This document shows, one piece after another, positions 1-12,338 of a DNA stretch of 64,000 nucleotides. The translations under genes were made by a program, and so were the position numbers. The notes beneath the pieces are model-generated. The model did no database searches. It worked only from the letters and a program-made list of their open reading frames with translations, and was not told the DNA's origin. Each line of letters begins with the position of its first letter. Positions within the stretch are counted from its first letter, which is position 1. Source of the DNA: Paenacidovorax monticola (GTDB lineage Bacteria > Pseudomonadota > Gammaproteobacteria > Burkholderiales > Burkholderiaceae_C); the NCBI RefSeq assembly GCF_014489595.1, contig NZ_CP060790.1, forward strand, positions 4,402,001-4,466,000, read 5' to 3'.

Positions 1-47
1 GCCACGCAGGCGGCGGCACGGGCCGCAAAGGCACCGGGGGGCTTCAT
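1..47 (-). CDS. Start of a nos-cluster gene, probably nosD (partial)
   Basis: Only the first 15 codons are in the window, beginning MKPPGAFAARAAACV, which looks like the start of a signal peptide. The ATG overlaps the nosR stop codon (ATGA), so it is translationally coupled to nosR. In many nos clusters nosR is followed by nosD, the periplasmic CuZ-assembly protein; that identity is inferred from position only. Confidence 0.45.
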   Translation of the reverse strand, partial: MKPPGAFAARAAACV

Positions 48-2662
48 GCGGCGAGCCCTCCGAGCGCCTTGAGCGCGAGGAACAGCGATGCGCCGATCAG
101 CAGGTTCTTGAAGCCCACGTAGCTCAGCATGTCCATCACGCCGGCTTCGCGGTAGCGGTCCTGCCACCAGGGGCCATCCTTCACGTAGCGTTTGCCGGAC
201 AGGCGGATGAGCACCTCGTACACGCTCCAGCCGAACCACCAGCCGATCAGGGCGCCGGCCGAGAGGTGGCCGAGCGCGGCCATCACCCAGGCCACGCTGG
301 CCGCAAGGCCCAGGGCCAGGCCCGCCGCCTGCAGCGCGCGCTGCGAGCGCCAGCCTGCGCCGCTCCAGGGCCACAGGTGGTCCACCAACTCCTTCCACAG
401 CCAGCCCAGGCCGCGCGTGCCCGGCCGGTGCGTGGCGGGGCTCGCGGGCGGCGTGGGCATGCGCGGGTCGGGACCCTTGGCCGCCTTCGGCAGGATCTGA
501 TCGGCCACGGTGGCCGGGTGGATGGGGATGTAGTAGCCGTTGGCGCCGATGGGCGTGATCTCCAGCCCGTCGCGCTCGCGGCGCTTGCGTTCCCTGGCCA
601 GGGGCGGGCAGCCCTTGGTGTCGGTGTAGAGCACCATGCAGTCGAGGCAGTGCAGGCACTCGCGGTGGTCGATGCGGCCGTCGGCGTCGATGGCCTGCGC
701 GCCGCAGCCCGTGGCGCAGGCGTGGCAGGCGTTGCAGTCCTGCTTGCGCTTGAGGCCGAACCAGCGGAAGGTGCTGGGCATGGCGAGCGATGCACCCAGC
801 GGGCAGATGTACTTGCAGTATGGCCGCTCGATGAAGATGGACACGCCCAGGATGGCGGCCACGAACAGGCCGTAGGGCCAGGCGCGGTTCATCACGCCGA
901 CCAGGAAGGTGGTCTTGAACGGCTCGACCTCGGCCAGCTTCTCGGCCAGGCCCATGGAGAACATGGATACCGTGAGCAGGAAGAAGAACACGGCGTACTT
1001 GACCCACTTCAGCCGGTCGTGCCACCGCTGCGGCAACTGGGTCTGGAAGCGCTTGAGGCCGATGGTCTCGGCGATCTTGTAGATCGCCTCCTGCAGCGAG
1101 CCGAACGGGCACATCCAGCCGCAGAACAGGCCCCGCCCGAACAGGAACACCGTGGCGATGATGAAGATCCAGAACAGGAAGATGAACGGATCGGACAGGA
1201 ACAGCGACCAGGTCCACTGGAACAGCAGCGAATGGAACCAGGTCAGCACCTGGGTGATGGAAGGCTGGGCCATGGTGCCGAAGCCGATCCAGAAGATGCT
1301 GATGGCCCAGAACGTGTACTTGAAGCCGTTGACCGGCCACTTGTTCTTGTGCGTGGACCGGCGCGTGAGCTTCTCGCGCAGCGCGTAGACCACCGCTACC
1401 GTCACCAGCAGCGCCGCGAACAGGCCGATGGGCAGGGCCTGCGATTTCCAGATGCGCACCCAGGGGGCAGCGGGTTCCTCGACCGTGGGGCGGCCGCCTT
1501 CGAGCACGCTGGCGGGCAGCCAGAACTTCGACTCGAACACCGCGAAGCTGCGGTGGCCCGTGGCCTGGTCCACGCGGTTGCCCAGGAAGGCCAGCTTCCA
1601 CGGGTACGCGGCCGAGAAGGACTGCGAGCGGATCACGAAGATGGCCGATTCCGTATAGCGTGGCGCGCCTGCGGCCTCCAGGCCGTAGAGGTTGATGGCG
1701 TCCAGGTCGCGGAAGGTGAACGCGTCCGCGCCTTGCTTGACCTGTACGCGGTCGTAGATGCCACCGCGCACGAAGCCAGAGCCCTTGAACGACTCGGCGC
1801 CGGCGGTCTTGATGATGAAGAAGGCGCTCTCGCCCTCCTTGAGGCGCGAGCGCAGGTTGTCCCAGCCGCCCGCGCCCAGCAGGCTGCGGCCGATGTCGGG
1901 CTGGTTCAGGTCGCCGAACCACAGCTCGATGAAAGGCTCGGGCCCGCGCGGCAGGCCCACCTGTTCGGGCAAGACGCGCAGGCGCTGCACGGCACCCATC
2001 TGTGCGAGCTGCGCCCAGTCATAGGTCTGGCCGCTGGCGGTGAAACGCGCCGGATCGCGCACCGTGGGCGCGATGATGCCGGCCTGCCGCGCCACGGCGG
2101 CACCCGAGGCCATGACCACCTGGTTCTGCGCGACGACGGTCACGGTGGCGCCCGAGATGGCGTCCACGCCGATGACGTTTTCATCCGGGCGCGAGGGGCC
2201 GACCTCGATGGTGTCGGTGACCGATTTGCCGAGGTACTGGTTGTTGAAGTGGATGAGCGCCGACTCGGGGATGCCCAGCAGCAGGATGGGCTCGGAGTGC
2301 TTGAGCACCTTCATGCCCACGAAGCGGCCCTGGGCGTCCATGCCGATCAGCGTGACCACCGGCTTGCCCGAGTAGGCGGGCGTGTCGGTGATGTCGGTGG
2401 AGAGCATGACGTAGCCCAGCAGCCTGTCCTGGCCGTCGTAGGCCTCGACATAGGGCGGCTGGCCCTTGCGCTGCGAAAAGCGCGCGGCGCCGGGAAACAC
2501 TTCGGCGCAGGGCAGCAGCGCACACATGTCGGGCGTCGTTGCCAGGTTGGCCGGCAGCTGGGCCTCGTAGGCGCCCGCGTGGGCGCGGGGCGCCAGCAGC
2601 GTCAGAGACACCAGCAGCAAGGTAAGAAGAAAGGCGGCGAACCGCGAATCGTGGGCGGGCAT
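44..2662 (-). CDS. nosR: NosR, flavin/iron-sulfur membrane protein of N2O reduction
   Basis: NosR is a membrane flavoprotein that passes quinol electrons to nitrous oxide reductase and is needed for nosZ expression. The start at 2662 gives a Sec signal peptide (MPAHDSRFAAFLLTLLL, then APRAHA). A periplasmic FMN-binding domain follows with the motif DAISGATVT; Thr173 is the expected covalent flavin site. Several membrane helices lie around residues 400-600, with two CxxxCP motifs (FCGWMCP, YCKYICP). Two 4Fe-4S clusters follow near residues 640-690 (CNACHACATGC, CLHCLDC), and more helices close the C-terminus. The 872-residue length is longer than many NosR proteins because of the C-terminal extension after the ferredoxin domain. 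It lies downstream of nosZ, with a hairpin repeat between them. Confidence 0.96.
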   Translation of the reverse strand: MPAHDSRFAAFLLTLLLVSLTLLAPRAHAGAYEAQLPANLATTPDMCALLPCAEVFPGAARFSQRKGQPPYVEAYDGQDRLLGYVMLSTDITDTPAYSGKPVVTLIGMDAQGRFVGMKVLKHSEPILLLGIPESALIHFNNQYLGKSVTDTIEVGPSRPDENVIGVDAISGATVTVVAQNQVVMASGAAVARQAGIIAPTVRDPARFTASGQTYDWAQLAQMGAVQRLRVLPEQVGLPRGPEPFIELWFGDLNQPDIGRSLLGAGGWDNLRSRLKEGESAFFIIKTAGAESFKGSGFVRGGIYDRVQVKQGADAFTFRDLDAINLYGLEAAGAPRYTESAIFVIRSQSFSAAYPWKLAFLGNRVDQATGHRSFAVFESKFWLPASVLEGGRPTVEEPAAPWVRIWKSQALPIGLFAALLVTVAVVYALREKLTRRSTHKNKWPVNGFKYTFWAISIFWIGFGTMAQPSITQVLTWFHSLLFQWTWSLFLSDPFIFLFWIFIIATVFLFGRGLFCGWMCPFGSLQEAIYKIAETIGLKRFQTQLPQRWHDRLKWVKYAVFFFLLTVSMFSMGLAEKLAEVEPFKTTFLVGVMNRAWPYGLFVAAILGVSIFIERPYCKYICPLGASLAMPSTFRWFGLKRKQDCNACHACATGCGAQAIDADGRIDHRECLHCLDCMVLYTDTKGCPPLARERKRRERDGLEITPIGANGYYIPIHPATVADQILPKAAKGPDPRMPTPPASPATHRPGTRGLGWLWKELVDHLWPWSGAGWRSQRALQAAGLALGLAASVAWVMAALGHLSAGALIGWWFGWSVYEVLIRLSGKRYVKDGPWWQDRYREAGVMDMLSYVGFKNLLIGASLFLALKALGGLAA

Positions 2663-2670
2663 GGAACTAC

Positions 2671-2730
2671 TGATTTGATAGCTGGAGGCGCTTGATACGA
2701 AGGCGCTAGAAGCCAACTTGGCTATAAACG
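2671..2730. repeat. Comamonad hairpin repeat, copy 1
   Basis: The segment contains GATAGCT, GGCGCTT and AAGGCGCTAGAAGCC, followed by TTGGCTATAAA, matching the degenerate consensus seen at 13555, 20733, 45144 and 51212. It sits just upstream of the nosR start. Confidence 0.7.
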
Positions 2731-2805
2731 GGGCGTGGCCTGTGCAACTGGCGCGACCGATGCCAGGGCGGCCGAGCAAGGGCCGCCCCGCAGCGAGGGC
2801 TGCGT

Positions 2806-2844
2806 CCCCCTTCCCTTAGCGCGCAGCGCGTAGAGAGAAGGGGG
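2806..2844. repeat. Long inverted repeat between nosZ and nosR
   Basis: CCCCCTTC (2806-2813) pairs with GAAGGGGG (2837-2844) around a GCGC-rich loop. A second small hairpin, GCCGCGCAGCGGC, follows at 2847-2859. There is no T run, so it is not a classical intrinsic terminator; it could stabilise or attenuate the nosZ-nosR transcript. I recall similar G/C-rich repeat units in related genomes, but no second copy is seen here. Confidence 0.6.
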
Positions 2845-2876
2845 AAGCCGCGCAGCGGCTCAGGGGGTTGCCCCCA

Positions 2877-4795
2877 TCACCCTTCGACGATCATGCGCGA
2901 GCGCATCTCCAGGTGCAGTGCGTGGCAGAAGTGCGTGCAGTAGCACCAGTACACGCCGGGCTTGTCGGCGATGAAGGTGACCGAGGCCGTCTCCTGCGGG
3001 TTCACGATGAAGTTGACGTTGTGCTTCGGAATCGCGAAGCCGTGCGTCAGGTCCTCGATCTTGTCGAGGTTGGTGAGGACTATGGTGACCTCGTCGCCCT
3101 TCTTCACGCGGAAGTCGCGCAGGCTGAACGCGGGGGCCTGCGAGGTGATCTTCACCGTCACCTTCTTGCCGTTGCGCGTGACGCCGGACTCCTTCGGGTC
3201 CTTGATGGCGTTGGGGAAGTCGTCGAGCGCGTAGACCTGCTTGGGGCGCAGCAGATCGCGCTTGAAGATGATGAAGTCGTGGGGCTCGCCGCGCACGGGG
3301 TGGTCGGCCAGCAGCACCATCTTGTCGCCCGAGATGTCGATGAACTGCTCGTTCTCGGGGTGCAGGGGGCCCACGGGCAGGAACCGGTCCTTGGAGAACT
3401 TGCAGCCCACGGCGAGGTACTTGCCGTCGGCCGTGACGGTCTCGGACTGCGAGGCGTTCAGGTGCCCGGGCTGGTACTGCAGATCCAGGCGGTCCACCAC
3501 ATACTTGGCGCTCTTGTCGCCCTTGTGGAAGGCGATCGCCTTGTCGATGTTCCACTTCACGACCTGGCTGTCGAGGAACAGCGTGGTGTAGGCATTGCCG
3601 CGCCCGTCGAAGGCCGTGTGCAGCGGGCCCAGGCCCAGTTCGACCTCGGCGACGATGGCGTCGTCGAGCTTCTCGAGCTTGCCGTCGAACCAGTCGAGCA
3701 CCTTCGCGAGTTCGATCACCGTGCCGGTGGGAGAGAGCTTGCCTGCGCAGATGAAGTACTTCTGGTCCGGGCTGGCGTTGACGCCGTGCGGGTTCTTGGG
3801 CACCGACACGTAGGCGGTCAGCGCGGTCTTGGGGTCCTTGTTGGCCTCGTGCGTGCCGTCGACCACGGGCACCTTGGAGTCGCCGATGGTCTTGAACTTG
3901 CCGGCCTTCACCGCGGCCTCGATGCGCGCCACGTTGAAGAACAGGCAGGCGTCGCGCTCGGCGGACATCATGTCCTCATACTTGGCGCCCATCTCGATGT
4001 TGTACTGGTTGGTGGCGGCCAGCTTGCCGTCGTAGGAGGTGGCCACGAGGTCGCAGTTGCCGTCGATCAGCACCTGCCAGCGCACTTCCATGGTCTCGGC
4101 GTCCACGCAGCTGAACAGCGAGCGGTACTTGCTGGCGTCCTCGGTGCCGGTGTTGGGCAGCGGAATCGAGAACTCACCGCCGCAGAACACACGCGTCGTG
4201 TAGTTGATGGCCGGGTCCACGGGGTCGCGCTTGTCGGGGAAGATGCCGTGGAAGCCCTGCACGTGGGGCAGTTCGGTGATCTTGTCGCAGACGAAGTAGT
4301 CGAGCCGGATGCGCGCGATGCGTGCGTTGATCTTGTCGTTGATCCAGGCGTAGCGGCCGTCGTAGTTGCCGTCCTTGTACGAGGCGTGCGTGTGGTGCGT
4401 GTCGGCCACGGTGTAGCGCAGGCTGCCGTCGGCCTTGGTGCCCATGACCTTCTTGGATTCGTTGGTGATGCCCCAGCCCACGAGCGCGTCGGGCACGAAA
4501 CACGGGATGCGGTGGATCTCGCGGCCCGATGGCAGACCCAGCACGCGCATGTCGCCCGTGTGCCCGCCGCTCCAGAGGCCGTAGTAGGTGTCTAGCTCGC
4601 CCGGCTTGAGGTGGACGCCTGCGGCGGTGGCATGGGCCGCGCCCGCTGCGGCAGGCGCCGGGCGGCTGGTGCGGCCGCGGGGGCAGATTTCTCGGTGCAG
4701 CCCACCACGCCCGCGAGTCCGGCCAGTGCGGCCGTATTGAGGAATCTGCGGCGGGCCGGTGTGGCCGCGCTTTCGGGTTGGTTCGTTTGGCTCAT
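2877..4795 (-). CDS. nosZ: Nitrous-oxide reductase NosZ, with apparent frameshift
   Basis: Periplasmic copper enzyme reducing N2O to N2. The N-terminus carries a Tat signal (RRRFLNTAALAGLAG), the hallmark of clade I NosZ. The C-terminal cupredoxin domain shows the CuA motif CTHFCHALHLEM (Cys-x3-Cys-x3-His-x2-Met). As written the gene is broken: the signal peptide frame (from 4795) and the body frame (PAAAGAAHATAAGVHLKPGE and onward) differ by one base. Adding one C on the coding strand to the CCC run at 4660-4662 gives a continuous 639-residue protein, a normal NosZ length. The break lies in an Ala/Pro linker after the signal peptide. Without the fix the body could only start at an internal ATG (4550) and would lack its export signal. 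Confidence 0.95.
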
Positions 4796-4897
4796 GATGG
4801 TATCGATGTGATGAAGGGGCCCGCTATGGGCCAGGGGTGCCGGGCAAAGGGTTGACTGCCGGTAAACAAATATTCACACCAGATGTTCTTTTGCATA

Positions 4898-4911
4898 TTG
4901 ATTCATGTCAT
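4898..4911. promoter_or_regulatory. Possible FNR/DNR-type site between nosZ and the cytochrome gene
   Basis: TTGATTCATGTCAT matches the FNR/DNR consensus TTGATNNNNATCAA at the whole left half and three of five positions on the right. It lies in the 223-base region between divergent nosZ and the cytochrome gene, where oxygen- or NO-responsive control is expected for N2O reduction. Weak single-site evidence. Confidence 0.4.
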
Positions 4912-5018
4912 ATGTCTCTTTAAGAAAGTCGCACACACTGCAGAGCCATCAGGGGTGGGCCGAGCGCATTGCCGCGAGGCCTGCTTCCTTCCCCTGGACT
5001 ACAGCAAGAAAGGCTCCC

Positions 5019-5410
5019 ATGAAAACGACTTCCCTCGCGATGGCACTCTCCGCTGCCGTGCTGCTGCTCGCCGCTTGCGGCAAGAACGATGCGCCGCCCC
5101 CTCCGGCGCCTGCACCTGCGCCCGCCGCCGCGCCGGCTCCCGCGCCTGCGGCCGAGAACACGGTGGGCAAGGGCGTGTACGGCAAGACCTGCGCCATGTG
5201 CCACGCGGCCGGCGTGGCCGGCGCGCCCAAGCCCGGCGACAAGGCCGACTGGGGCCCGCGCATCGCCCAGGGCAAGGACACGCTCTACAAACATGCGTTG
5301 GAAGGCTTCACGGGCGCCAAGGGCGCCATGCCCGCGCGGGCGGTTCGGCCTCGCTCAGCGACGGCGACGTGAAGGCCGCCGTGGACTTCATGGCCGACCA
5401 GTCGATGTGA
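5019..5410 (+). CDS. Lipoprotein cytochrome c in the nos cluster, with apparent frameshift
   Basis: Small monohaem cytochrome, probably an electron carrier to NosZ or NosR. It starts MKTTSLAMALSAAVLLLAAC, a lipoprotein signal with lipobox LAAC, then a Pro/Ala-rich linker and the haem motif CAMCH, resembling c5-type cytochromes (KTCAMCHAAGVAGAPKPGD). The frame breaks after GAMPAR: one extra G in the GGG run at 5338-5340 restores the ending GGSASLSDGDVKAAVDFMAD and a 130-residue product. Without it the protein ends in RAVRPRSATAT at 5372 and loses the last helix. It is transcribed away from nosZ and is followed 16 bases later by apbE. Confidence 0.85.
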
Positions 5411-5426
5411 TGGCGGGGAGCGAGCG

Positions 5427-6496
5427 ATGACGGACGATCTGCGCTTGCCGGCGCATGGCGCACGGCTGTCGCGGCGGCGCTTCGCGCTTGCGCTGCCGCT
5501 GCTCGGCGCAATGCCTGGCGTGGCCCTGTCGGGCGCACAGCCGTGGGCCGAAGCCTCGGCCGCAGGCCCGCAGCGCGCCAGCCGAACGCTGATGGGCACG
5601 CGCGTGGACATCGTGGCCGACGGTGGTGCGCGGGCCGATGCGGGCAGGCTGCGCGCGGCCATCGAGCGGGCCTTCGCCGAGATGGAGCGCCTGGAGGCGC
5701 TCCTGAGCCGCTACCGGCCGGGCAGCGCCGTGCGCCGCATCGGCGCGGCGGCGGGGCGGCATCCTGTCGCCGTGCCGCCCGAGGTGCTGGCCGTCCTGCG
5801 CGGCGCGCAGCGGTTGCACCGGGAGAGCGGCGGCGCATTCGACGCGACCGTGGGCGCGCTTGGCGGCTGGCATTTCGAGCCGGGCAGCGAGGCCGTGCCC
5901 GCACCGGCCGAGATCGCGCAGGCCCTGCGGCTGGTGGGCGCGCAAGGCCTGCGGCTCGACGAGCGCGCGGGCACGGCGTACCTGGAGCGGCCCGGCATGG
6001 CGCTGGACCTCGGGGGCATCGCCAAGCTGCCCATCCTGGAGGCCGGGCTGCGAACGCTGGAGCGCGAAGGCGTGGGCAACGCGCTGGTCAATGGCGGGGG
6101 CGACGTGCTCGTGGCGGGCCAGTTGCAAGGCCGCCCCTGGCGCGTGGGGGTGCGCGACCCGCGCGCGCCCGAGCGCCTGCTGGGGGTGCTGGACATCGCG
6201 GACGGCGGCGTGGTGGCGTCCTCGGGCGACTACGAGCGCGGCTTCGTGCGTGCTGGCCGGCGCCTGCACCATGTGCTCGATCCGCGCACGGGCTGGCCCA
6301 CCACGGGCGTGCATGGCGTGGCGCTGCTCGCGCGCAGCGTGGAGGCCGTCAATGGCTGGGGCGCGGCGCTGATGGTGCAGGGCCCGGGGCTGCGCCCGCC
6401 TGGTGTGCCGGGCACCCGGGCGTCGAGGCGATGGTGGCGGGGGCCGACGGCGCGCTGTGGCGTTCGCCCGGCATGGCGGCGGCGCTGCGCTCCTAG
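5427..6496 (+). CDS. ApbE/NosX-type FMN transferase, with apparent frameshift
   Basis: ApbE-family proteins attach FMN covalently to a threonine of partner proteins; in nos clusters the homologue NosX flavinylates NosR, and the NosR here has the acceptor motif SGAT. Visible features are a twin-arginine-like signal (RRRFALALPLLG), MGTRVDIV, ALLSRY, DLGGIAK, NALVNGGGD and DPRTGWP. The frame is lost after ALMVQGPG: one more G in the GGGG run at 6386-6389 restores AAPAWCAGHPGVEAMVAG and a stop at 6496, giving 356 residues. The unrepaired frame runs to 6524 with an Arg-rich tail unlike the family. Likely co-transcribed with the cytochrome gene. Confidence 0.88.
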
Positions 6497-6520
6497 GCGG
6501 GAGCGAAGCGGCCTGGGTTT

Positions 6521-7374
6521 TTAGGCGCCGGGCTGCTGGGCCTGCTCGCAGTGCACCTTGCACTGCTCGCGCTCGGCCAGCGTGGCGCCGAAGCGCACGG
6601 CGCTCAGGCAGCCGCCCATACGCAGCCCGTGTCGATTCCCAGCAGGTCGGGGCGATCCAGCCAGCCCAGCGTGGACCAGTGGCCGCAGGCCACGAGCGTG
6701 TCCGCGCTGCGGCGGCCCGGGGCGTCGAACCATGGCACAAGCCCCTCGGGGGGGTGGGCTGCGCTTTCGGTGCTTTCGAAATCCATGGCGCCGTCGGGCG
6801 TGCAAAAGCGCAGCCGCGTGAGCGCGTTGACGATCACGCGCAGGCGGTCCACCCCCGCGAGATCGTCGTGCCAGCGGTCGGGCGTGTTGCCGTACATCGC
6901 CTGCAGGAAACCGGGCAGGCCGGGGCCGCGCAGCACGGCGTGCACCTCGTCCGCGTAGGCGAGCGTGTCGTCGGCGCTCCAGGCGGGCAGCACGCCCGCG
7001 TGCACCATGAGCAGGCGTTCGCCGCCATGCAAATGCTGGCGTGCGAGCGGCTGCTCGCGCAGCCAGCCGAGCAGCGCGTCGCGGTCGGGGGCGTCGAGCA
7101 CGCTGGCAAGCGTGTCGCGGCGCGAGGGCTTGCGCGCGCCATGGGCGGCGGCCAGCAGGTGCAGGTCGTGGTTGCCCAGCAGCGGCCGCACGGCATCGCC
7201 CAGCGCCATGCAGCGGCGCAGCACGGCGGCCGAATCCGGCCCCCGGTTCACGAGGTCGCCGAGCAGGTACGCGGTGTCGCGGCTGGGGGAGAAGCCGATA
7301 TGGTCCAGCAGGCGCCCGAATGCGCCGTCGCAGCCCTGAATATCGCCAATACAGTACAGTGCCATGGTGTTCTT
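6521..7374 (-). CDS. apaH: Symmetrical Ap4A hydrolase, with apparent C-terminal frameshift
   Basis: Cytoplasmic metallophosphatase splitting diadenosine tetraphosphate into two ADP. The start MALYCIGDIQGCDGAF at 7374 carries the first metal motif (GDxxG); GDLVNRGPDS and GNHDLHLLAA follow, then the late motif ACGHWSTLGW. The frame ends prematurely in GCVWAAA at 6604. One more G on the coding strand in the run at 6615-6617 changes this to GCVWGGCLSAVRFGATLAER and extends the protein to 284 residues, the normal family length and ending. Convergent with apbE and divergent from the CorC-like gene, 16 bases away. Confidence 0.92.
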
Positions 7375-7390
7375 TACTCTTTCTTGATTC

Positions 7391-8692
7391 ATGGATTTTC
7401 TGCTGATCGCGCTGCTGACCCTGCTCAACGGCGTGTTCGCGATGTCGGAACTGGCCCTGGCATCGAGCCGCAAGGCCCGCCTGGTGGCCATGGCCGAGAG
7501 CGGCGACAAGGGCGCGCAGGCGGCGCTGGCGCTGCTCGACAATCCCACCCAGTTTCTCTCTTCGGTGCAGGTGGGCATCACCTCCATCGGCATGCTCAAC
7601 GGCATTCTGGGCGAGGCCGCCTTCAGCGATGACCTGGGGCGCTGGCTGCAGTCCCTGGGCGCGCCCGAGCGGGCCGCCAGCATCACGGCGACGGCGCTCG
7701 TGGTCACCGTCATCACCTTCATCACCATCGTTTTCGGCGAACTGGTGCCCAAGCGCATCGGTCAGCTCTATCCCGAGGTGGTCTCGCGCTTCGTCGCGCG
7801 GCCCATGGCCTGGGTGGCGCGCGTGGCCAAGCCTTTCGTGCGCCTGTTGTCCCTCTCCACACAGGCCGTGCTCAAGCTCCTGCGCATCGACAACACCGCG
7901 GGCCGTGCGGTGACCGAAGAGGAGATCGTGGCGAGCCTGGAAGAGGGGCGCGACGCGGGCGTGATCGAGCACCATGAGCACCAGATGGTGCAGAACGTGT
8001 TCCGGCTGGACGACCGGCCGCTGACGTCGCTCATGGTGCCGCGCTCCGACGTGCATTGGCTGGACGCCGAACTGTCCATAGCGGGCGCGCTGCGCCTGGC
8101 GGGGGCGGATTCGGGCAAGGGAGCCCATTCCTGGTACCCCGTGTGCCGCGCGTCGCTGGACGACGTGGTCGGCGTCGTGAGCGTGGCGCAGCTGCTGGCC
8201 CTGGGCCCGGACGCGCCGGGATTGCTGGAAGACTACGTGCTGCCCGCATCCTTCGTGCCCGAAACCCTGAGCGGCATGGAGCTGCTGGACCAATTGCGCG
8301 CCCGCTCGGGCCGCATGGTGTTCGTGGTGGACGAGTACGGCGTGGTGCAGGGCATCATGACGCCGCGCGACCTGCTCGAAGCCATCACCGGCGAGCTGCA
8401 GCCTGGCGCGGCCAGCGACGCCTGGGCCACGCAGCGCGAGGACGGCTCGTGGCTGCTGGACGGGCTGATGCCGGTTTCCGAGTTGAAGGCGCGCCTCGAT
8501 ATTCGGGATTTACCGGAAGAGGACCGGGGCCGCTATAACACGGTGGCGGGTCTGCTCCTGGCCGAGTCGGGCCATTTGCCCGGCGTGGGGGAGCGCATTG
8601 CGTGCGCGGGCTGGATATTCGAGGTCCTGGATTTGGACGGCAAGCGCATCGACAAGGTATTGGCGCAGCCCGAAAAAATTACCAAGGCGTAA
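7391..8692 (+). CDS. CorC/HlyC family membrane protein with CBS domains
   Basis: A 433-residue inner membrane protein of the DUF21-CBS-CorC_C type (TlyC/CorC/MpfA family), linked to magnesium or sodium-coupled cation export. Residues 1-150 hold the membrane domain with motifs AMSELALASSRKARL and ITIVFGELVPKRIG. Two CBS domains follow, around residues 205-330 (LMVPRSDVHWLD, MVFVVDEYGVVQGIMTPRDLL). The C-terminal CorC_HlyC domain contains YNTVAGLLL. The substrate cannot be decided from sequence. Start ATG at 7391 is 16 bases from divergent apaH. Confidence 0.9.
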   Translation: MDFLLIALLTLLNGVFAMSELALASSRKARLVAMAESGDKGAQAALALLDNPTQFLSSVQVGITSIGMLNGILGEAAFSDDLGRWLQSLGAPERAASITATALVVTVITFITIVFGELVPKRIGQLYPEVVSRFVARPMAWVARVAKPFVRLLSLSTQAVLKLLRIDNTAGRAVTEEEIVASLEEGRDAGVIEHHEHQMVQNVFRLDDRPLTSLMVPRSDVHWLDAELSIAGALRLAGADSGKGAHSWYPVCRASLDDVVGVVSVAQLLALGPDAPGLLEDYVLPASFVPETLSGMELLDQLRARSGRMVFVVDEYGVVQGIMTPRDLLEAITGELQPGAASDAWATQREDGSWLLDGLMPVSELKARLDIRDLPEEDRGRYNTVAGLLLAESGHLPGVGERIACAGWIFEVLDLDGKRIDKVLAQPEKITKA

Positions 8693-8760
8693 GGGAAACA
8701 CGGTAAGCGATTGTGGGAATTGCGTATATGTGAATCTGCGCGCACAATGGGCGTTATTCA

Positions 8761-8766
8761 TATAAT
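8761..8766 (+). promoter_or_regulatory. Consensus -10 box before the H-NS gene
   Basis: A perfect TATAAT hexamer stands 33 bases before the ATG at 8799, in an AT-rich patch that is rare in this window. No good -35 box is visible. Confidence 0.5.
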
Positions 8767-8798
8767 CAAGTCTCGATTCACCACCTTCCTGCCATACC

Positions 8799-9095
8799 AT
8801 GACCACTTCCTACAAAGATCTGCTGAAGCAGCGCGAAGCCCTGGAGCAACAAATCAACGAAGCCCGCCGCCGGGAGCTTTCCGAAGCCATTTCCCAAGTG
8901 CGCGCCATCGTGGCTGAGTATGGCTTGTCTGCGCAGGATGTATTTCCGGTGGGCCGCGCTCCCCGCGCGGCATCCACGGCCGGCACCAAGGTGGCGCCCA
9001 AATACCGTAATCCCGCTACGGGCCAGACCTGGACGGGCCGGGGCAAGGCGCCCAAGTGGATTCAGAATGAGGACCGCGAAAAGTATGCGATCTGA
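8799..9095 (+). CDS. H-NS family nucleoid protein
   Basis: A 98-residue histone-like protein. The N-terminal half is a coiled-coil oligomerisation segment (KDLLKQREALEQQINEARRR). The C-terminal DNA-binding domain has YRNPATGQTWTGRGKAPKW, the betaproteobacterial version of the H-NS AT-hook-like loop (TWTGRGRxP). Such proteins bind AT-rich DNA and silence transferred genes. Monocistronic: own -10 box upstream and a strong terminator 40 bases downstream. Confidence 0.93.
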   Translation: MTTSYKDLLKQREALEQQINEARRRELSEAISQVRAIVAEYGLSAQDVFPVGRAPRAASTAGTKVAPKYRNPATGQTWTGRGKAPKWIQNEDREKYAI

Positions 9096-9133
9096 AAATC
9101 ATGGTCCGAGTGGGTTGATATCCCACAGCAATT

Positions 9134-9157
9134 AAGTCCGCTCTGCGGACTTTTTTG
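9134..9157 (+). terminator. Intrinsic terminator of the H-NS gene
   Basis: AAGTCCG (9134-9140), loop CTCTG, CGGACTT (9146-9152), then a run of T. A 7-base-pair stem with U tail. The remainder of the 290-base gap to acnA holds no visible gene. Confidence 0.88.
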
Positions 9158-9385
9158 TTGGAAAATGATAATAATGCAAATGATTTTGGGGTTCGGGTAT
9201 TTCGAATTGGCGTGGTGGAGTAATTTGCCGGCCGTATGCCGCCAAAGCGGCGCGGATCCTGCGGGATGCGGGCCAATGCCTTTGCCTGGCGGATAGGGCG
9301 GTGGGGCATTCCCCTACTATTGCGCGGCCAAGAGGGGGTGCCGAAAATAGGCTGGTCACTCTCTCCCCACTGATAGGAGCTATTC

Positions 9386-12289
<2,904 letters not shown>

Positions 12290-12338
12290 GCCGCAAGCCG
12301 CCGCCTGCCGGGCCCCGTGGCGGGGGCACAATGCGGTC

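Noticed and set aside
266..2695. 809-codon open frame opposite nosR
   Set aside because: Compositionally a shadow; nosR has all cluster and membrane motifs.
2806..2844. Intrinsic terminator after nosZ
   Set aside because: Strong inverted repeat but no U run on either strand; kept only as a repeat.
5543..6496. Separate 317-codon gene in the apbE region
   Set aside because: Only its last part carries real apbE sequence because of the one-base break; not an independent gene.
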